Source of the DNA: Burkholderiales bacterium | GTDB taxonomy: Bacteria; Pseudomonadota; Gammaproteobacteria; Burkholderiales; Burkholderiaceae_C | Length of the DNA stretch: 64,000 bases | Assembly: GCA_003963005.1 (NCBI GenBank) | Contig: RXJW01000048.1 | Coordinates: 1-64,000 of the forward strand | Direction: 5' to 3' | In this document: in pieces, positions 10,001-18,959 of the stretch | Layout of the letters: each line of letters opens with the position of its first letter | Position numbering within the stretch: position 1 is the first letter of the stretch | Program-made: the position numbers and the translations under genes | Notes under the pieces: generated by a model | What the model was told of the DNA's origin: nothing | Seen by the model: the letters and a program-made list of their open reading frames with translations, nothing else | Database searches by the model: none

Positions 10001-10714
10001 TCACCAGTCACGCAGCTTAACGCGCAACCTCGCGATGGACTGACTGTGCAGCTGGCACACGCGCGACTCCGTGACCTTGAGCACGGCAGCGATCTCCTTG
10101 AGATTCATGTCGTGTTCGTAGTACATGCTCATCACGAACTGCTCGCGCTCGGGCAGGTTCTTGATCGCAGCCACCAGCGCCTCGCGCATGCGGTGGTCCT
10201 GCAACTGGGTCATCGGGTTGCTGGCCTCGTCGGCCACGTGGCGGTCGAGGTAGTCCTCGTCGCCATCGTCGCCGGACATGTCTTCCAGGTAGACGAGCTG
10301 CGTGCCCCGCACCTTGCCCAGCAATTCCTGGTACTCGGCCAGCGGCAGGCCCATCTCGGCGGCGATCTCGGTCTCGGTCGGCGCGCGGCCCAGCCGCTGC
10401 TCGACCTTGTGCACCGCCACCTCGATTTCGCGCTGCTGCCGCCGCGTGCCGCGGCTCATCCAGTCGCCGCCGCGCAGCTCGTCCAGCATCGCGCCACGGA
10501 TGCGCTGGGTGGCGAAGGTCTCGAACTGCACGCCCTGCTCCGCGTCGAAACGCGACAGCGCGTCGGTCAGGCCGATCAGGCCGACCTGGATCAGGTCATC
10601 GACCTCCACATTGGCCGGCAGCTTGGCAATCATCTGGTGCGCCAGGCGTCGGACCAGCGGGCTGTACTGCTTGATCAGCGTGCTGTTGTCGAGGCGGCCT
10701 TTGGGCGTGTACAT
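10001..10714 (-). CDS. fliA: Flagellar sigma factor FliA (sigma-28)
   Basis: YSPLVRRLAHQMIAKLPANVEVDDLIQVGLIGL...RIRGAMLDELR; C-terminal HTH ESRVCQLHSQSIARLR. Confidence 0.95.
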   Translation of the reverse strand: MYTPKGRLDNSTLIKQYSPLVRRLAHQMIAKLPANVEVDDLIQVGLIGLTDALSRFDAEQGVQFETFATQRIRGAMLDELRGGDWMSRGTRRQQREIEVAVHKVEQRLGRAPTETEIAAEMGLPLAEYQELLGKVRGTQLVYLEDMSGDDGDEDYLDRHVADEASNPMTQLQDHRMREALVAAIKNLPEREQFVMSMYYEHDMNLKEIAAVLKVTESRVCQLHSQSIARLRVKLRDW

Positions 10715-10730
10715 CGTGAACTCCGGCGGT

Positions 10731-11522
10731 TCAGTGTGCTGCGAAGTGGGACGTGGCCAGCGTGCGCGCCGGGCGCAGCGGGCTGGCATCGGCGGCGGCG
10801 TCGACCGCAGCGCCGGGAGGAGCGGCCAGCAACAGTTCGCGGGCCAGGTGGCGGAGCTCAGGCGTCAGGGGCGCGTTCTGGGCCGCGCGTGGGTCCAGAC
10901 AGGCCCAGTCACGCAACACCGCGCCGAGGAAGCCGTCGGCGCAGGATTGCAGCTGTTGCGCGATGCGGTTGGCCACGCGCAACTGAGGGTGGCAGGCCAT
11001 CAGCAGACTGTAGACCAAGAGCCCGGCGCGTTGTGTGAGCCATTTCATGCCGGCATAGGCCTCAGTGACGCTCGCGGGCTCGGTGTCTGCCAGCAACAGC
11101 GGACGCACTTCGCGCAGGGCCACGATGCGGGCCAGCTCGGATGCGCTGGCGTGCAGCAGGATCACGTCGGCCTCGGGTGCCGCCTCGGCCACGGCTTCCA
11201 GGAAGGATGCCGCCGAGCCTTGCGCGTTGATGTAGCGCATCGGCAGGCCGCGGGCCGCCAGGTAGCTGACACGGGGCGACAGCTTCTCGATGCAGTTGGC
11301 CAGCTCGATCTGCGCCAGCTCAGAGGGCTGCGGCGAATGAACGCCGGCATCCACCACCAACGTTTTCAGATTCAATTCGGCGAACGAGGCGCACAGGCCT
11401 TCCAGCAACAGCCCGGCGCCCATCACGCGCGGATTGCTGACGACGGGCACGAAGCGCTGCTTGGACGCCGCGAACAGGCGGCGCAGGCCGTGGGCTTGGT
11501 CTTGAGGCATGGCGCGGCTCAT
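10731..11522 (-). CDS. flhG: FlhG/FleN-like (MinD-like) flagellar protein, P-loop apparently absent
   Basis: Position between flhF and fliA; MinD-like TLVVDAG strand; expected GKGGxGKT replaced by SNPRVMGAGLLL. Confidence 0.65.
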   Translation of the reverse strand: MSRAMPQDQAHGLRRLFAASKQRFVPVVSNPRVMGAGLLLEGLCASFAELNLKTLVVDAGVHSPQPSELAQIELANCIEKLSPRVSYLAARGLPMRYINAQGSAASFLEAVAEAAPEADVILLHASASELARIVALREVRPLLLADTEPASVTEAYAGMKWLTQRAGLLVYSLLMACHPQLRVANRIAQQLQSCADGFLGAVLRDWACLDPRAAQNAPLTPELRHLARELLLAAPPGAAVDAAADASPLRPARTLATSHFAAH

Positions 11523-11523
11523 G

Positions 11524-13209
11524 TCAGTGGACGGCCCTCGACAGACCCTCCGCCAGCGGCGCGCCGGCGAAGATCAGGTTGACGTCGGTGTTGTCCATGC
11601 GCCAGGCGCCCGCGGCGGGGCTCTTCAGGGCCCGCTGCACGAGGGCCGCGCCGGGCAGGCGGTGCCAGTCTTCGGGCACACGCTGGCCGTTGGCCACGCC
11701 GAGCACCTTCAGGCGATGGCGGATGAGGGTGTCCAGTGCCGGCGCGAGCTTCACGGCCTCGTCGATCTTGCTGAGCACGACGCCCTCGCACGCAGCGCCC
11801 TTCCAGGCGTTGACGACGTCCTCGATCGTCTCGCCCTGCTGAGCGGCGTTGATGACCAGCAGCTTCTTGATGCTCGGGTGAGCGAGCATTTCCAGCAGTT
11901 CCTGGGTGCGGCTGTCACGCTGCGCCATGCCGGCGGTGTCGATCAGCACGAGCTTCTTGCTGGACAGCAGGTCCAGCAGGTCGTCCAGGGACGCGCGATC
12001 GTGCGCGGTGTGCACCGGCACGCCGAGGATGCGGCCGTAGGCGCGCAGCTGCTCATGGGCGCCGATGCGGTAGGCGTCCAACGTGATCAGCCCGAGCTGG
12101 CCAGCGCCGTGCTTGGTGGCGAAGTGAGCAGCGAGCTTGGCGGTGGTTGTGGTCTTGCCCACCCCCGTGGAACCGATCAGCGCGTAGACACCCCCGCGGT
12201 CCTCGATGGCCGGGGCGGCCTCGTCGGTCTGCAGGTTGCGCGACAGCACGTGCGCGGCCCAGGCGGTTTCGTCCGCGGGCTCGGCGGGCGCGCCGGGCTT
12301 GAAGTCCGACGGGCAGCTCTCGGCCAGCTTGCGCACCAACGCCGGCGAGAAGCCCAGCTCTAGCAGCTTCTGTGTCAGGCGGGCCTGCACCGGCTGGCGC
12401 TGCAGCTTCTCCATGAAGGCCAGCGACGAGAAGCGCTCTTCGATCAGGCCGCGCATCTGGCGCAGCTCGTCGGCCATGTCCATCTGCTGGCGCTGACCGG
12501 CAGTGGGTTGACCGGGCAACGGCAGCGGCTCGGCACCGATGTCGCTCAGCGTGGGCACGGCACGCGCCGTGGCTGCCGTGGGAATGCGGATCTCGTCGCG
12601 CAGCACCGGCGGCGACATGCGCGCCTGCGGCATGACCGGCGGCGGGGCCACACGGGCTTCGGGCATCACCGGCGGCGGGGCGGCGCGGCGCGGGGCCAGC
12701 ACGGCCATCGCTTCGGCGGCACGGCGCTCACGCTGGGCGCGGGCCGCATCCAGCGACACGGCTGACGGCTGCACCGGCGGCGGCGCCACCTGCATGACGG
12801 GGTCGGGCTGCCCGCTCATTTCGGCCTGGCGGCGGCGCAGCACGCGCTCGCGCACATAGTCCTGGAAGGACAGCGTGCTCATGGCCAGCTGCTCCACGTC
12901 ACCGCGCACTTCAGGGCTGCCGAAACTCGGCTCCTGGCGCTGGGCCCGCTCGGCGAACGGGGCGCGAGGCGAGGCCTGCGCGGGCATCACCGGCGGCGGC
13001 GCCACCTGAGGGCGGGCGACCGTGCGCGGTGCGGTGGCGGCCATCTGCTCGATCTGGCCCATGCCTTCGGGGGCCATGGCCAGCACCTCGACACCTTCGG
13101 GCACGTTCTTGTTGGACAGCACGACGGCATCCGGCCCGAAGGCCTGCTTGACGAGCGCCAGGGCCTCGCGGGACGTGCGGGCCGTGAACTTGCGGACATT
13201 CATGCTCAT
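11524..13209 (-). CDS. flhF: Flagellar SRP-type GTPase FlhF
   Basis: N-terminal MNVRKFTARTSREALALVKQAFGPDAVVLSNK; GSTGVGKTTTTAKLAAHFA; LDAYRIGAHEQLR. Confidence 0.95.
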   Translation of the reverse strand: MSMNVRKFTARTSREALALVKQAFGPDAVVLSNKNVPEGVEVLAMAPEGMGQIEQMAATAPRTVARPQVAPPPVMPAQASPRAPFAERAQRQEPSFGSPEVRGDVEQLAMSTLSFQDYVRERVLRRRQAEMSGQPDPVMQVAPPPVQPSAVSLDAARAQRERRAAEAMAVLAPRRAAPPPVMPEARVAPPPVMPQARMSPPVLRDEIRIPTAATARAVPTLSDIGAEPLPLPGQPTAGQRQQMDMADELRQMRGLIEERFSSLAFMEKLQRQPVQARLTQKLLELGFSPALVRKLAESCPSDFKPGAPAEPADETAWAAHVLSRNLQTDEAAPAIEDRGGVYALIGSTGVGKTTTTAKLAAHFATKHGAGQLGLITLDAYRIGAHEQLRAYGRILGVPVHTAHDRASLDDLLDLLSSKKLVLIDTAGMAQRDSRTQELLEMLAHPSIKKLLVINAAQQGETIEDVVNAWKGAACEGVVLSKIDEAVKLAPALDTLIRHRLKVLGVANGQRVPEDWHRLPGAALVQRALKSPAAGAWRMDNTDVNLIFAGAPLAEGLSRAVH

Positions 13210-15296
13210 GCTGTGCCTCCGATGATGGAGCCGATGCGGATGGTGTGGGTCTCAGGAATCTCGCTGTGGCCGAGCACCTTCAGGCGAGGTGCGGCGCGCC
13301 GCAGCAGCCGCGCCATCGGCGCGCGGATCAGGTCGGGCACCAGCAGCGTCGCGGGCACGCCGCGGTCTTCCTGCTTCTGGGCGGTCTCGGCAGCGCTCTT
13401 GGCCAGCGTGTCGGCCACGCCGGGGTCGAGTGCGGCGCCGTGCGGCGAATTCAGGGCCTGGGTGACGAGGCGCTCCAGCTCGGGCTCCAAGGCGATGACG
13501 TCCAGCTCCTTCACGCTGCCGTAGATCTGCTGGACGATGGCCGGTGCGATGTGGGTACGGATGCGGCGGGCCAGCTCCATCGGGTCGGTCACGGTGGCGG
13601 CGTTCTCGGCCAGGCATTCGACGATGGAGCGCATGTCGCGCACGTGCACGCCCTCCTCCAGCAGCAGTTGGAGCACGCGTTGCAGGGTGGCGATGCTGAC
13701 CATCTTCGGGATCACGTCTTCGATGAGTTGGGGCGCCTGCTTGGTGAGGTGTTCCACCAGCGACTGCGTCTCCACGCGACCCAACAACTTGGCCGCATGC
13801 ACTTGCATCAAGTGTGAAAGGTGGGTGGCCACGACAGTCGAGCAATCAACCACCGTAAAGCCGCTCATTTGGGCCATCTCCTTCTGACGCTCCTCGATCC
13901 ACACCGCCGGCAGGCCGAAGGCGGGGTCGGTGGTTTGCGTCCCCAGAAGCCTCTGCGTGGCATGGCCCGGGTTGATCGCCAGCCACATGCCGGGGAAGGC
14001 CTCGGCCTCGCCGACGACCGCGCCGCGCAGCGAGATGCGGTACTGGCTCGGGCGCAGCTCCAGGTTGTCGCGGATGTGCACCGGCGGCGGCAGGAAGCCC
14101 ACCTCCTGCGCGAACTTGCGGCGCACGCCCTTGATGCGGCTGAGCAGGTCGCCTTCCTTGTTCTTGTCGACCAGCGTGATCAGCCGGTAGCCGACCTCCA
14201 GGCCCAGCGTGTCCACGGGCACCAGGTCTTCCCAGCTGGCTTCGCCGGCGCCTTCGCTGCTCGGCATGATCGGCTTGACCGCCTTGGCGGCTTCCAGCGC
14301 CTGCTCCTTGGCGCGCAGCCAGTAGGCCAGGTAGCCCAGGCCGGCCGAGATCAGCAGGAACACGACGTGCGGCATGCCCGGAATCAGGCCCAGCGCACCG
14401 ATGACGCCGGCCGTGATCGCGATGCTCTTGGCCGAGCCGAACACCTGGCGACCGATCTGGCTGCCGATGTCCTTGTCGGTGCCCACCCGGGACACGACCA
14501 TGGCCGCGGCCACCGAGATCAGCAGCGCCGGCACCTGGGCCACGAGCGCGTCACCGACGGCCAGCAGGATGTAGCTGTTGGCGGCCTGGCCGGCACTGAG
14601 GTTGTGCTGGGCCACACCGATGATGAAGCCGCCGACGATGTTGATCGCCAAAATCAGCATGCCCGCCACCGCATCGCCGCGCACGAACTTGCTGGCACCG
14701 TCCATCGAGCCGAAGAAGTCCGCTTCGTCTGACAGCTCGGCCCGGCGGCGCTTGGCCTCGGCTTCGTTGATGAGGCCGGCGTTCAGGTCGGCGTCCACCG
14801 CCATCTGCTTGCCGGGCATCGCATCCAGCGTGAAGCGCGCGCCAACCTCGGCGATCCGCTCCGCGCCCTTGGTCACCACGATGAAGTTGATGACCACGAG
14901 GATGGCAAACACGATCAGGCCGACCGCGAAATTGCCGCCGATCAGGAAGTGCCCGAAGGCCTCGATCACCTTGCCGGCAGCACCCGTGCCGGTGTGGCCT
15001 TCCAGCAGCACCACCCGCGTGGACGCCACGTTCAGCGACAGGCGCATCAGCGTGGTCAGCAGCAGCACGGTCGGGAAGGCGGCGAAATCCAGCGGCCGCA
15101 CCATGTGGGCCGCGACCATCATCACCATCACGGCCATCGCGATATTGAAGGTGAACAGCAGGTCCAGCACGAAGGGCGGCAGCGGCAGCACCATCATGGA
15201 CAGCACGAGCAGCACCGCGATCGGCGCGCCGAGCGCCGCGATGATGCCGGCGCGCGGGCCGAGGAGAGATTGCAGCTTTTGAATCAGCGGGTTCAT
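13206..15296 (-). CDS. flhA: Flagellar export protein FlhA
   Basis: FNIAMAVMVMM, FPTVLLLTTLMRLSLNVASTR, FIIGVAQHNLSAGQA. Confidence 0.97.
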   Translation of the reverse strand: MNPLIQKLQSLLGPRAGIIAALGAPIAVLLVLSMMVLPLPPFVLDLLFTFNIAMAVMVMMVAAHMVRPLDFAAFPTVLLLTTLMRLSLNVASTRVVLLEGHTGTGAAGKVIEAFGHFLIGGNFAVGLIVFAILVVINFIVVTKGAERIAEVGARFTLDAMPGKQMAVDADLNAGLINEAEAKRRRAELSDEADFFGSMDGASKFVRGDAVAGMLILAINIVGGFIIGVAQHNLSAGQAANSYILLAVGDALVAQVPALLISVAAAMVVSRVGTDKDIGSQIGRQVFGSAKSIAITAGVIGALGLIPGMPHVVFLLISAGLGYLAYWLRAKEQALEAAKAVKPIMPSSEGAGEASWEDLVPVDTLGLEVGYRLITLVDKNKEGDLLSRIKGVRRKFAQEVGFLPPPVHIRDNLELRPSQYRISLRGAVVGEAEAFPGMWLAINPGHATQRLLGTQTTDPAFGLPAVWIEERQKEMAQMSGFTVVDCSTVVATHLSHLMQVHAAKLLGRVETQSLVEHLTKQAPQLIEDVIPKMVSIATLQRVLQLLLEEGVHVRDMRSIVECLAENAATVTDPMELARRIRTHIAPAIVQQIYGSVKELDVIALEPELERLVTQALNSPHGAALDPGVADTLAKSAAETAQKQEDRGVPATLLVPDLIRAPMARLLRRAAPRLKVLGHSEIPETHTIRIGSIIGGTA

Positions 15297-15308
15297 GTCA
15301 AGACTCTC

Positions 15309-15397
15309 GAACACAGCCACAGAGACACAGAGGCACAGAGGAATTCATGGGCAGGACACCGACTTCTCTGTGTCTCTGTGCCTCTGTGGCTGTGTTC
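15309..15397. repeat. Palindromic octamer-hairpin element copy 1 (flhB-flhA gap)
   Basis: Arms 15309-15340 and 15366-15397; 30/32 complementary by eye; arm = GAACACAG + CCACAGAG ACACAGAG GCACAGAG. Confidence 0.95.
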
Positions 15398-15419
15398 CTG
15401 GGCTGAGGCAGGCAGCGCG

Positions 15420-16595
15420 TCATTCCGCGAAGTCCTCATCCGGCTCCGGCGCCCAGCCCGGCTTGTTGTGCGGGTCAAGCTCGGGCGGCACGTGGGGCCT
15501 GGGCATGTCGGGCCGTGCGGCGTTGCGCGAGGCCATGGCGGCGCGCAGCTGGTAGACGTAGGCCAGCACCTGGGCGACGGCGCCAAACAGCGCCGCCGGG
15601 ATCTCGTGATCGAGCTTGGCGTGGGCGTACAGCGCACGGGCCAGCACCGGCTGCTGCAGCACGGGCACCTTGCTGTCCCTCGCGAGGTCGCGGATCTTCA
15701 TCGCCAGCAGGTCGGCGCCCTTGGCGACCACCTTGGGCGCGCTCATGCGGCCTTCTTCGTACTTGAGTGCGACGGCGTAGTGGGTCGGGTTCATGACCAC
15801 GAGATCCGCCTTGGGCACCGCCGCCAGCATGCGGCGCTTGGCCATCTCGCGCATGCGGGCGCGCATCTTGGCCTTGACCTCGAGGTTGCCCTCCACCTCT
15901 TTCAGTTCCTGCTTGGCCTCTTCGCGCGTCATGCGCATGCGGCGCAGCCAGAGCTGGCGCTGCAAGGGCACGTCGATGGCGGCGAAGACGGCCAGCGCAA
16001 TGGCCAGCAGCATCAGGCCGCCCATCAGCTGCTGGCCGGCGTAGGCCAGGGCCGACGGCAGCGGCACCGACATGATGCTCACGTAGGCGGCCAGCCGGTC
16101 CCTCAGCACCATCGCGCCGACGATGCCAAGCACCACCGCCAGCAGGACCGCCTTCAGCGCGGTGCCGAAACCCTGGCCGGACACGAGCCGCCCCAGCCCA
16201 GCGATCGGGTCGAGATGGGAGAACTTCGGCGCGAGCGGCTTCATGGTCCAGTTCCAGCCGCCGCTGGCCACGTGGCTGGCGATGCCCACCATCACCATCA
16301 GCGCCGCGATCGGCCCCATCACCGCCGCAAAGGCGAGCGTCATGTCGACCAGGCGCTCGCCCATGAAGCCAGGCCGCGCGAGCAGCGCGGCATCGAAGTG
16401 CAGGCCGGTGCCAAGCATCTGGCGCAGGCGGTCGACGATCTGCGGGCCACCGATGCTCAGCACCGCGCCGCCCGCGACCATCATCGCGAAGTGCGGCAGG
16501 TCACGCGAACGCGGCAGCTGGCCCTCGGCCCGAGATTTCTGGATCTTCTTGGGCGAGGCGGGTAGGTGGCGGTCTTGTGCGTCGTGGTCGGCCAT
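15420..16595 (-). CDS. flhB: Flagellar export protein FlhB
   Basis: ASPKKIQKSRAEGQLPRSRDL; VVMNPTHYAVALKYEEG (NPTH autocleavage site). Confidence 0.97.
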   Translation of the reverse strand: MADHDAQDRHLPASPKKIQKSRAEGQLPRSRDLPHFAMMVAGGAVLSIGGPQIVDRLRQMLGTGLHFDAALLARPGFMGERLVDMTLAFAAVMGPIAALMVMVGIASHVASGGWNWTMKPLAPKFSHLDPIAGLGRLVSGQGFGTALKAVLLAVVLGIVGAMVLRDRLAAYVSIMSVPLPSALAYAGQQLMGGLMLLAIALAVFAAIDVPLQRQLWLRRMRMTREEAKQELKEVEGNLEVKAKMRARMREMAKRRMLAAVPKADLVVMNPTHYAVALKYEEGRMSAPKVVAKGADLLAMKIRDLARDSKVPVLQQPVLARALYAHAKLDHEIPAALFGAVAQVLAYVYQLRAAMASRNAARPDMPRPHVPPELDPHNKPGWAPEPDEDFAE

Positions 16596-16710
16596 GGCGG
16601 TTCTTCAGCGCTGGACCGAATTGTTCGAGCCGACTGGCAGAACTTGAGCGGGAAAAGCAGGGCGCTTGACCGTCAGTTCCGCCCACCAGCCGCAGCTGAC
16701 CGCGCGGGCA

Positions 16711-16735
16711 CAAAAAAGCCGGCACGAGGCCGGCT
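16711..16735 (-). terminator. Rho-independent terminator downstream of cheZ
   Basis: AGCCGGC(acgag)GCCGGCT stem followed by U-run on minus strand. Confidence 0.85.
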
Positions 16736-16757
16736 GGGTCGCCAGGAGCCCGAAGGC

Positions 16758-17393
16758 TCAGAAACCGAGACTGGCCAGCAGGTCGTCGACCTCGCCCTGG
16801 TTCGCCACCACGTCGGTGCGGCCTTCGTGGTTCACGACCGGTCCCTGCAGGATGTTCGGGTCGACCTTCTCGCGCTGGTCGGGCGGCACCACCTGCACCA
16901 GCAGCTTCACGAGGCTGTCTTCCAGATCGTTGGCCAGCGTCACCACCTTGGCGACGACCTGACCGGTCAGATCGTGGAAGTCCTGCGCCAGCATGATGTC
17001 GGTCAGGTGGTTGTCGATGGCGCTGGTGCGGGTCTCGACGTCCTGCACGAAATTCATCACCGCGCCGCTGGCCACGGCGCGCACCGGGTCGGCCACGAGC
17101 GCCGCGGCCAGCTCCTTGGTCGCGGCACTGATGCCGGCGTGCTCGGCCTTGGCCTGGTCGACGGAGTTGAGCACCTTCTCGGCGGCGGCCGCCGTCTTGG
17201 TGGCGATGTAACTGAGGCGGCTGCGGGCGTCGGGCAGGCCGTCGGTGGCCACCTGCAGCTTGGGCATGACGCCCAGGCGCTGCATGGTGTCATGCAGCGT
17301 GCGGGTGATGGTGCCGAGTTGCTGAAAGACCTCGGGGGAGACGAGCAGCGGCTCGACACTTCCAGCCAGCTTGTCCAACTGTTCCATCGACAT
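16758..17393 (-). CDS. cheZ: Chemotaxis phosphatase CheZ
   Basis: LAQDFHDLTGQVVAKVV catalytic motif; C-terminal EVDDLLASLGF CheY-binding peptide. Confidence 0.95.
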   Translation of the reverse strand: MSMEQLDKLAGSVEPLLVSPEVFQQLGTITRTLHDTMQRLGVMPKLQVATDGLPDARSRLSYIATKTAAAAEKVLNSVDQAKAEHAGISAATKELAAALVADPVRAVASGAVMNFVQDVETRTSAIDNHLTDIMLAQDFHDLTGQVVAKVVTLANDLEDSLVKLLVQVVPPDQREKVDPNILQGPVVNHEGRTDVVANQGEVDDLLASLGF

Positions 17394-17414
17394 GGCAGTC
17401 CCCTCTTGTCGTTA

Positions 17415-17807
17415 TCAGGCGGCGGCGGCCAGCTTCTGCATGATCTTCTGGACTTTTTCTTCCAGCGTCGCCTTCGTGAAGGGCTTGACGATGTAGCCGG
17501 CGGCACCCGACTGGGCGGCCAGCACGATGTCTTCCTTGCGGGCCTCGGCCGTGACCATCAGCACCGGCAGGTGCTTGAGGTTCGGGTCTTCCTTGATGGC
17601 CTTGAGCAGCTCGAAGCCCGTCATGTTGGGCATGTTGATGTCGCTGACCACGAAGTCGAACTTCGAGCCCTTGAGCATGTTCAGCGCTTCCACGCCGTCT
17701 TCGGCCTCTTCACAGTTGTTGTAGCCGATCTCCTTCAGCAGGCCGCGGACGATGCGACGCATGGTGGAGAAGTCGTCGACAACCAGGAATTTCATGTCAG
17801 CGCTCAT
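17415..17807 (-). CDS. cheY: Chemotaxis response regulator CheY
   Basis: [27 protein letters not shown]...[12 protein letters not shown]...GYIVKPFT. Confidence 0.95.
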   Translation of the reverse strand: MSADMKFLVVDDFSTMRRIVRGLLKEIGYNNCEEAEDGVEALNMLKGSKFDFVVSDINMPNMTGFELLKAIKEDPNLKHLPVLMVTAEARKEDIVLAAQSGAAGYIVKPFTKATLEEKVQKIMQKLAAAA

Positions 17808-17861
17808 GGCGGTCCTCTCTCGGGAACTGGCGGGATGGCAGGATCAGGACGCAGTCTAGTT

Positions 17862-18845
17862 CTAGCGCGTCGGCGCGGGCGGCTGAGTTTGCGGCATTTT
17901 CCCGCCGCGCGGGACTTCCGTGGGGGCGCCGCCGGCAGCCGCCGCAGCCGGGGTGTCGGCGTCGGGCTCGTCGGGCAGGTTCTTCAGCACAGCGTCTTCG
18001 GCATCGCGGTTCATGACGATGATGCTGATGCGGCGATTCAGGGCGCCGTTGGGGTCTTTCGCGTCCAGCAGCTTGCTGGCCGCCAGGCCCTGCACGCGCA
18101 GCATGCGCGCTTCGGACAGCCCGCCGGCCACCAACTCGCGGCGGGAGGCGTTCGCGCGGTCGGCCGACAGCTCCCAATTGCTGTAGCCCTTGTCACCGCC
18201 CGGGAAGGGCTGGGCATCGGTGTGCCCCTCCACCGTGAGGCGGTTGGGCACCTCGGTCAGCACGCTGCCGAGTTCGCGCAGCAACTCGCGCATGTAGGGC
18301 TTCACGACGGCGCTGCCGCTGTCGAACATCGGGCGGTTGCCTTCGTCGACGATCTGGATGCGCAGGCCTTCCTTGGTCATGTCCAGGCGGATCTGGCCAC
18401 CCAGCGCCGCGAGCTTGGGGTTCTCGGCCAGCACTTCCTCGACCTTGGTCTTGAGCTGCTCCAGGCGCGCGCGCTCGGCCTTGCGCTGCTCTTCCTTCAG
18501 TGCGCGCAGCGTGTAGCTCGACTTGCGCGCCTCGCTCTCGCCTTCCTTGACCTGGCCCGTCTCGCGCGTGAGGTCCTTGCCGCCCCCGCGCACGACGCTG
18601 GAGGAGTCGCCGGAGCCGGAGCCGCCGAGCATCGCCACCCGCAGGGGTGACTGGAAGAACTCGGCGATGCCCTTCTTGTCGCCCTCGGTCGTGGAGCCGA
18701 GCAGCCACATCAGCAGGAAGAAGGCCATCATGGCCGTGACGAAGTCGGCGTAGGCGATCTTCCACGCGCCGCCATGCGCCGCGTGGCCACCCTTCTTCAC
18801 CTTCTTGACGATGATCGGCTGGAGCTTCTTGGCGTCACCGGCCAC
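17862..18845 (-). CDS. motB: Flagellar stator protein MotB
   Basis: GTG start; GAWKIAYADFVTAMMAFFLLMWLLG; OmpA-like LTVEGHTDAQPF. Confidence 0.95.
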   Translation of the reverse strand: MAGDAKKLQPIIVKKVKKGGHAAHGGAWKIAYADFVTAMMAFFLLMWLLGSTTEGDKKGIAEFFQSPLRVAMLGGSGSGDSSSVVRGGGKDLTRETGQVKEGESEARKSSYTLRALKEEQRKAERARLEQLKTKVEEVLAENPKLAALGGQIRLDMTKEGLRIQIVDEGNRPMFDSGSAVVKPYMRELLRELGSVLTEVPNRLTVEGHTDAQPFPGGDKGYSNWELSADRANASRRELVAGGLSEARMLRVQGLAASKLLDAKDPNGALNRRISIIVMNRDAEDAVLKNLPDEPDADTPAAAAAGGAPTEVPRGGKMPQTQPPAPTR

Positions 18846-18865
18846 GGCGTTCCCCCAAGGTTAGA

Positions 18866-18941
18866 CAACACAGCCACAGAGGCACAGAGACACAGAGAAA
18901 TCCGTGCCTCTCTGTGTCTCTGTGCCTCTGTGGCTGTGTTG
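18866..18941. repeat. Palindromic octamer-hairpin element copy 2 (motA-motB gap), perfect 32-bp arms
   Basis: 18866-18897 CAACACAGCCACAGAGGCACAGAGACACAGAG is the exact reverse complement of 18910-18941; 12-nt loop. Confidence 0.97.
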
Positions 18942-18959
18942 CTGGGGCGTGGGCAGGCA

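Noticed and set aside
14949-16565. 538-aa plus-strand ORF antisense to flhB/flhA
   Set aside because: Shadow ORF of flhB; its only repetitive segment (HSHRDTEAQR) comes from the intergenic hairpin.
16620-16670. Sigma-28 promoter upstream of flhB (TCAAGTTC on minus strand)
   Set aside because: A -35-like box is present but no acceptable GCCGATAA-like -10 lies at 11-12 nt.
18866-18941. Octamer repeats as a possible CRISPR array
   Set aside because: Repeats are contiguous 8-mers without spacers and arranged as an inverted pair; no cas genes.
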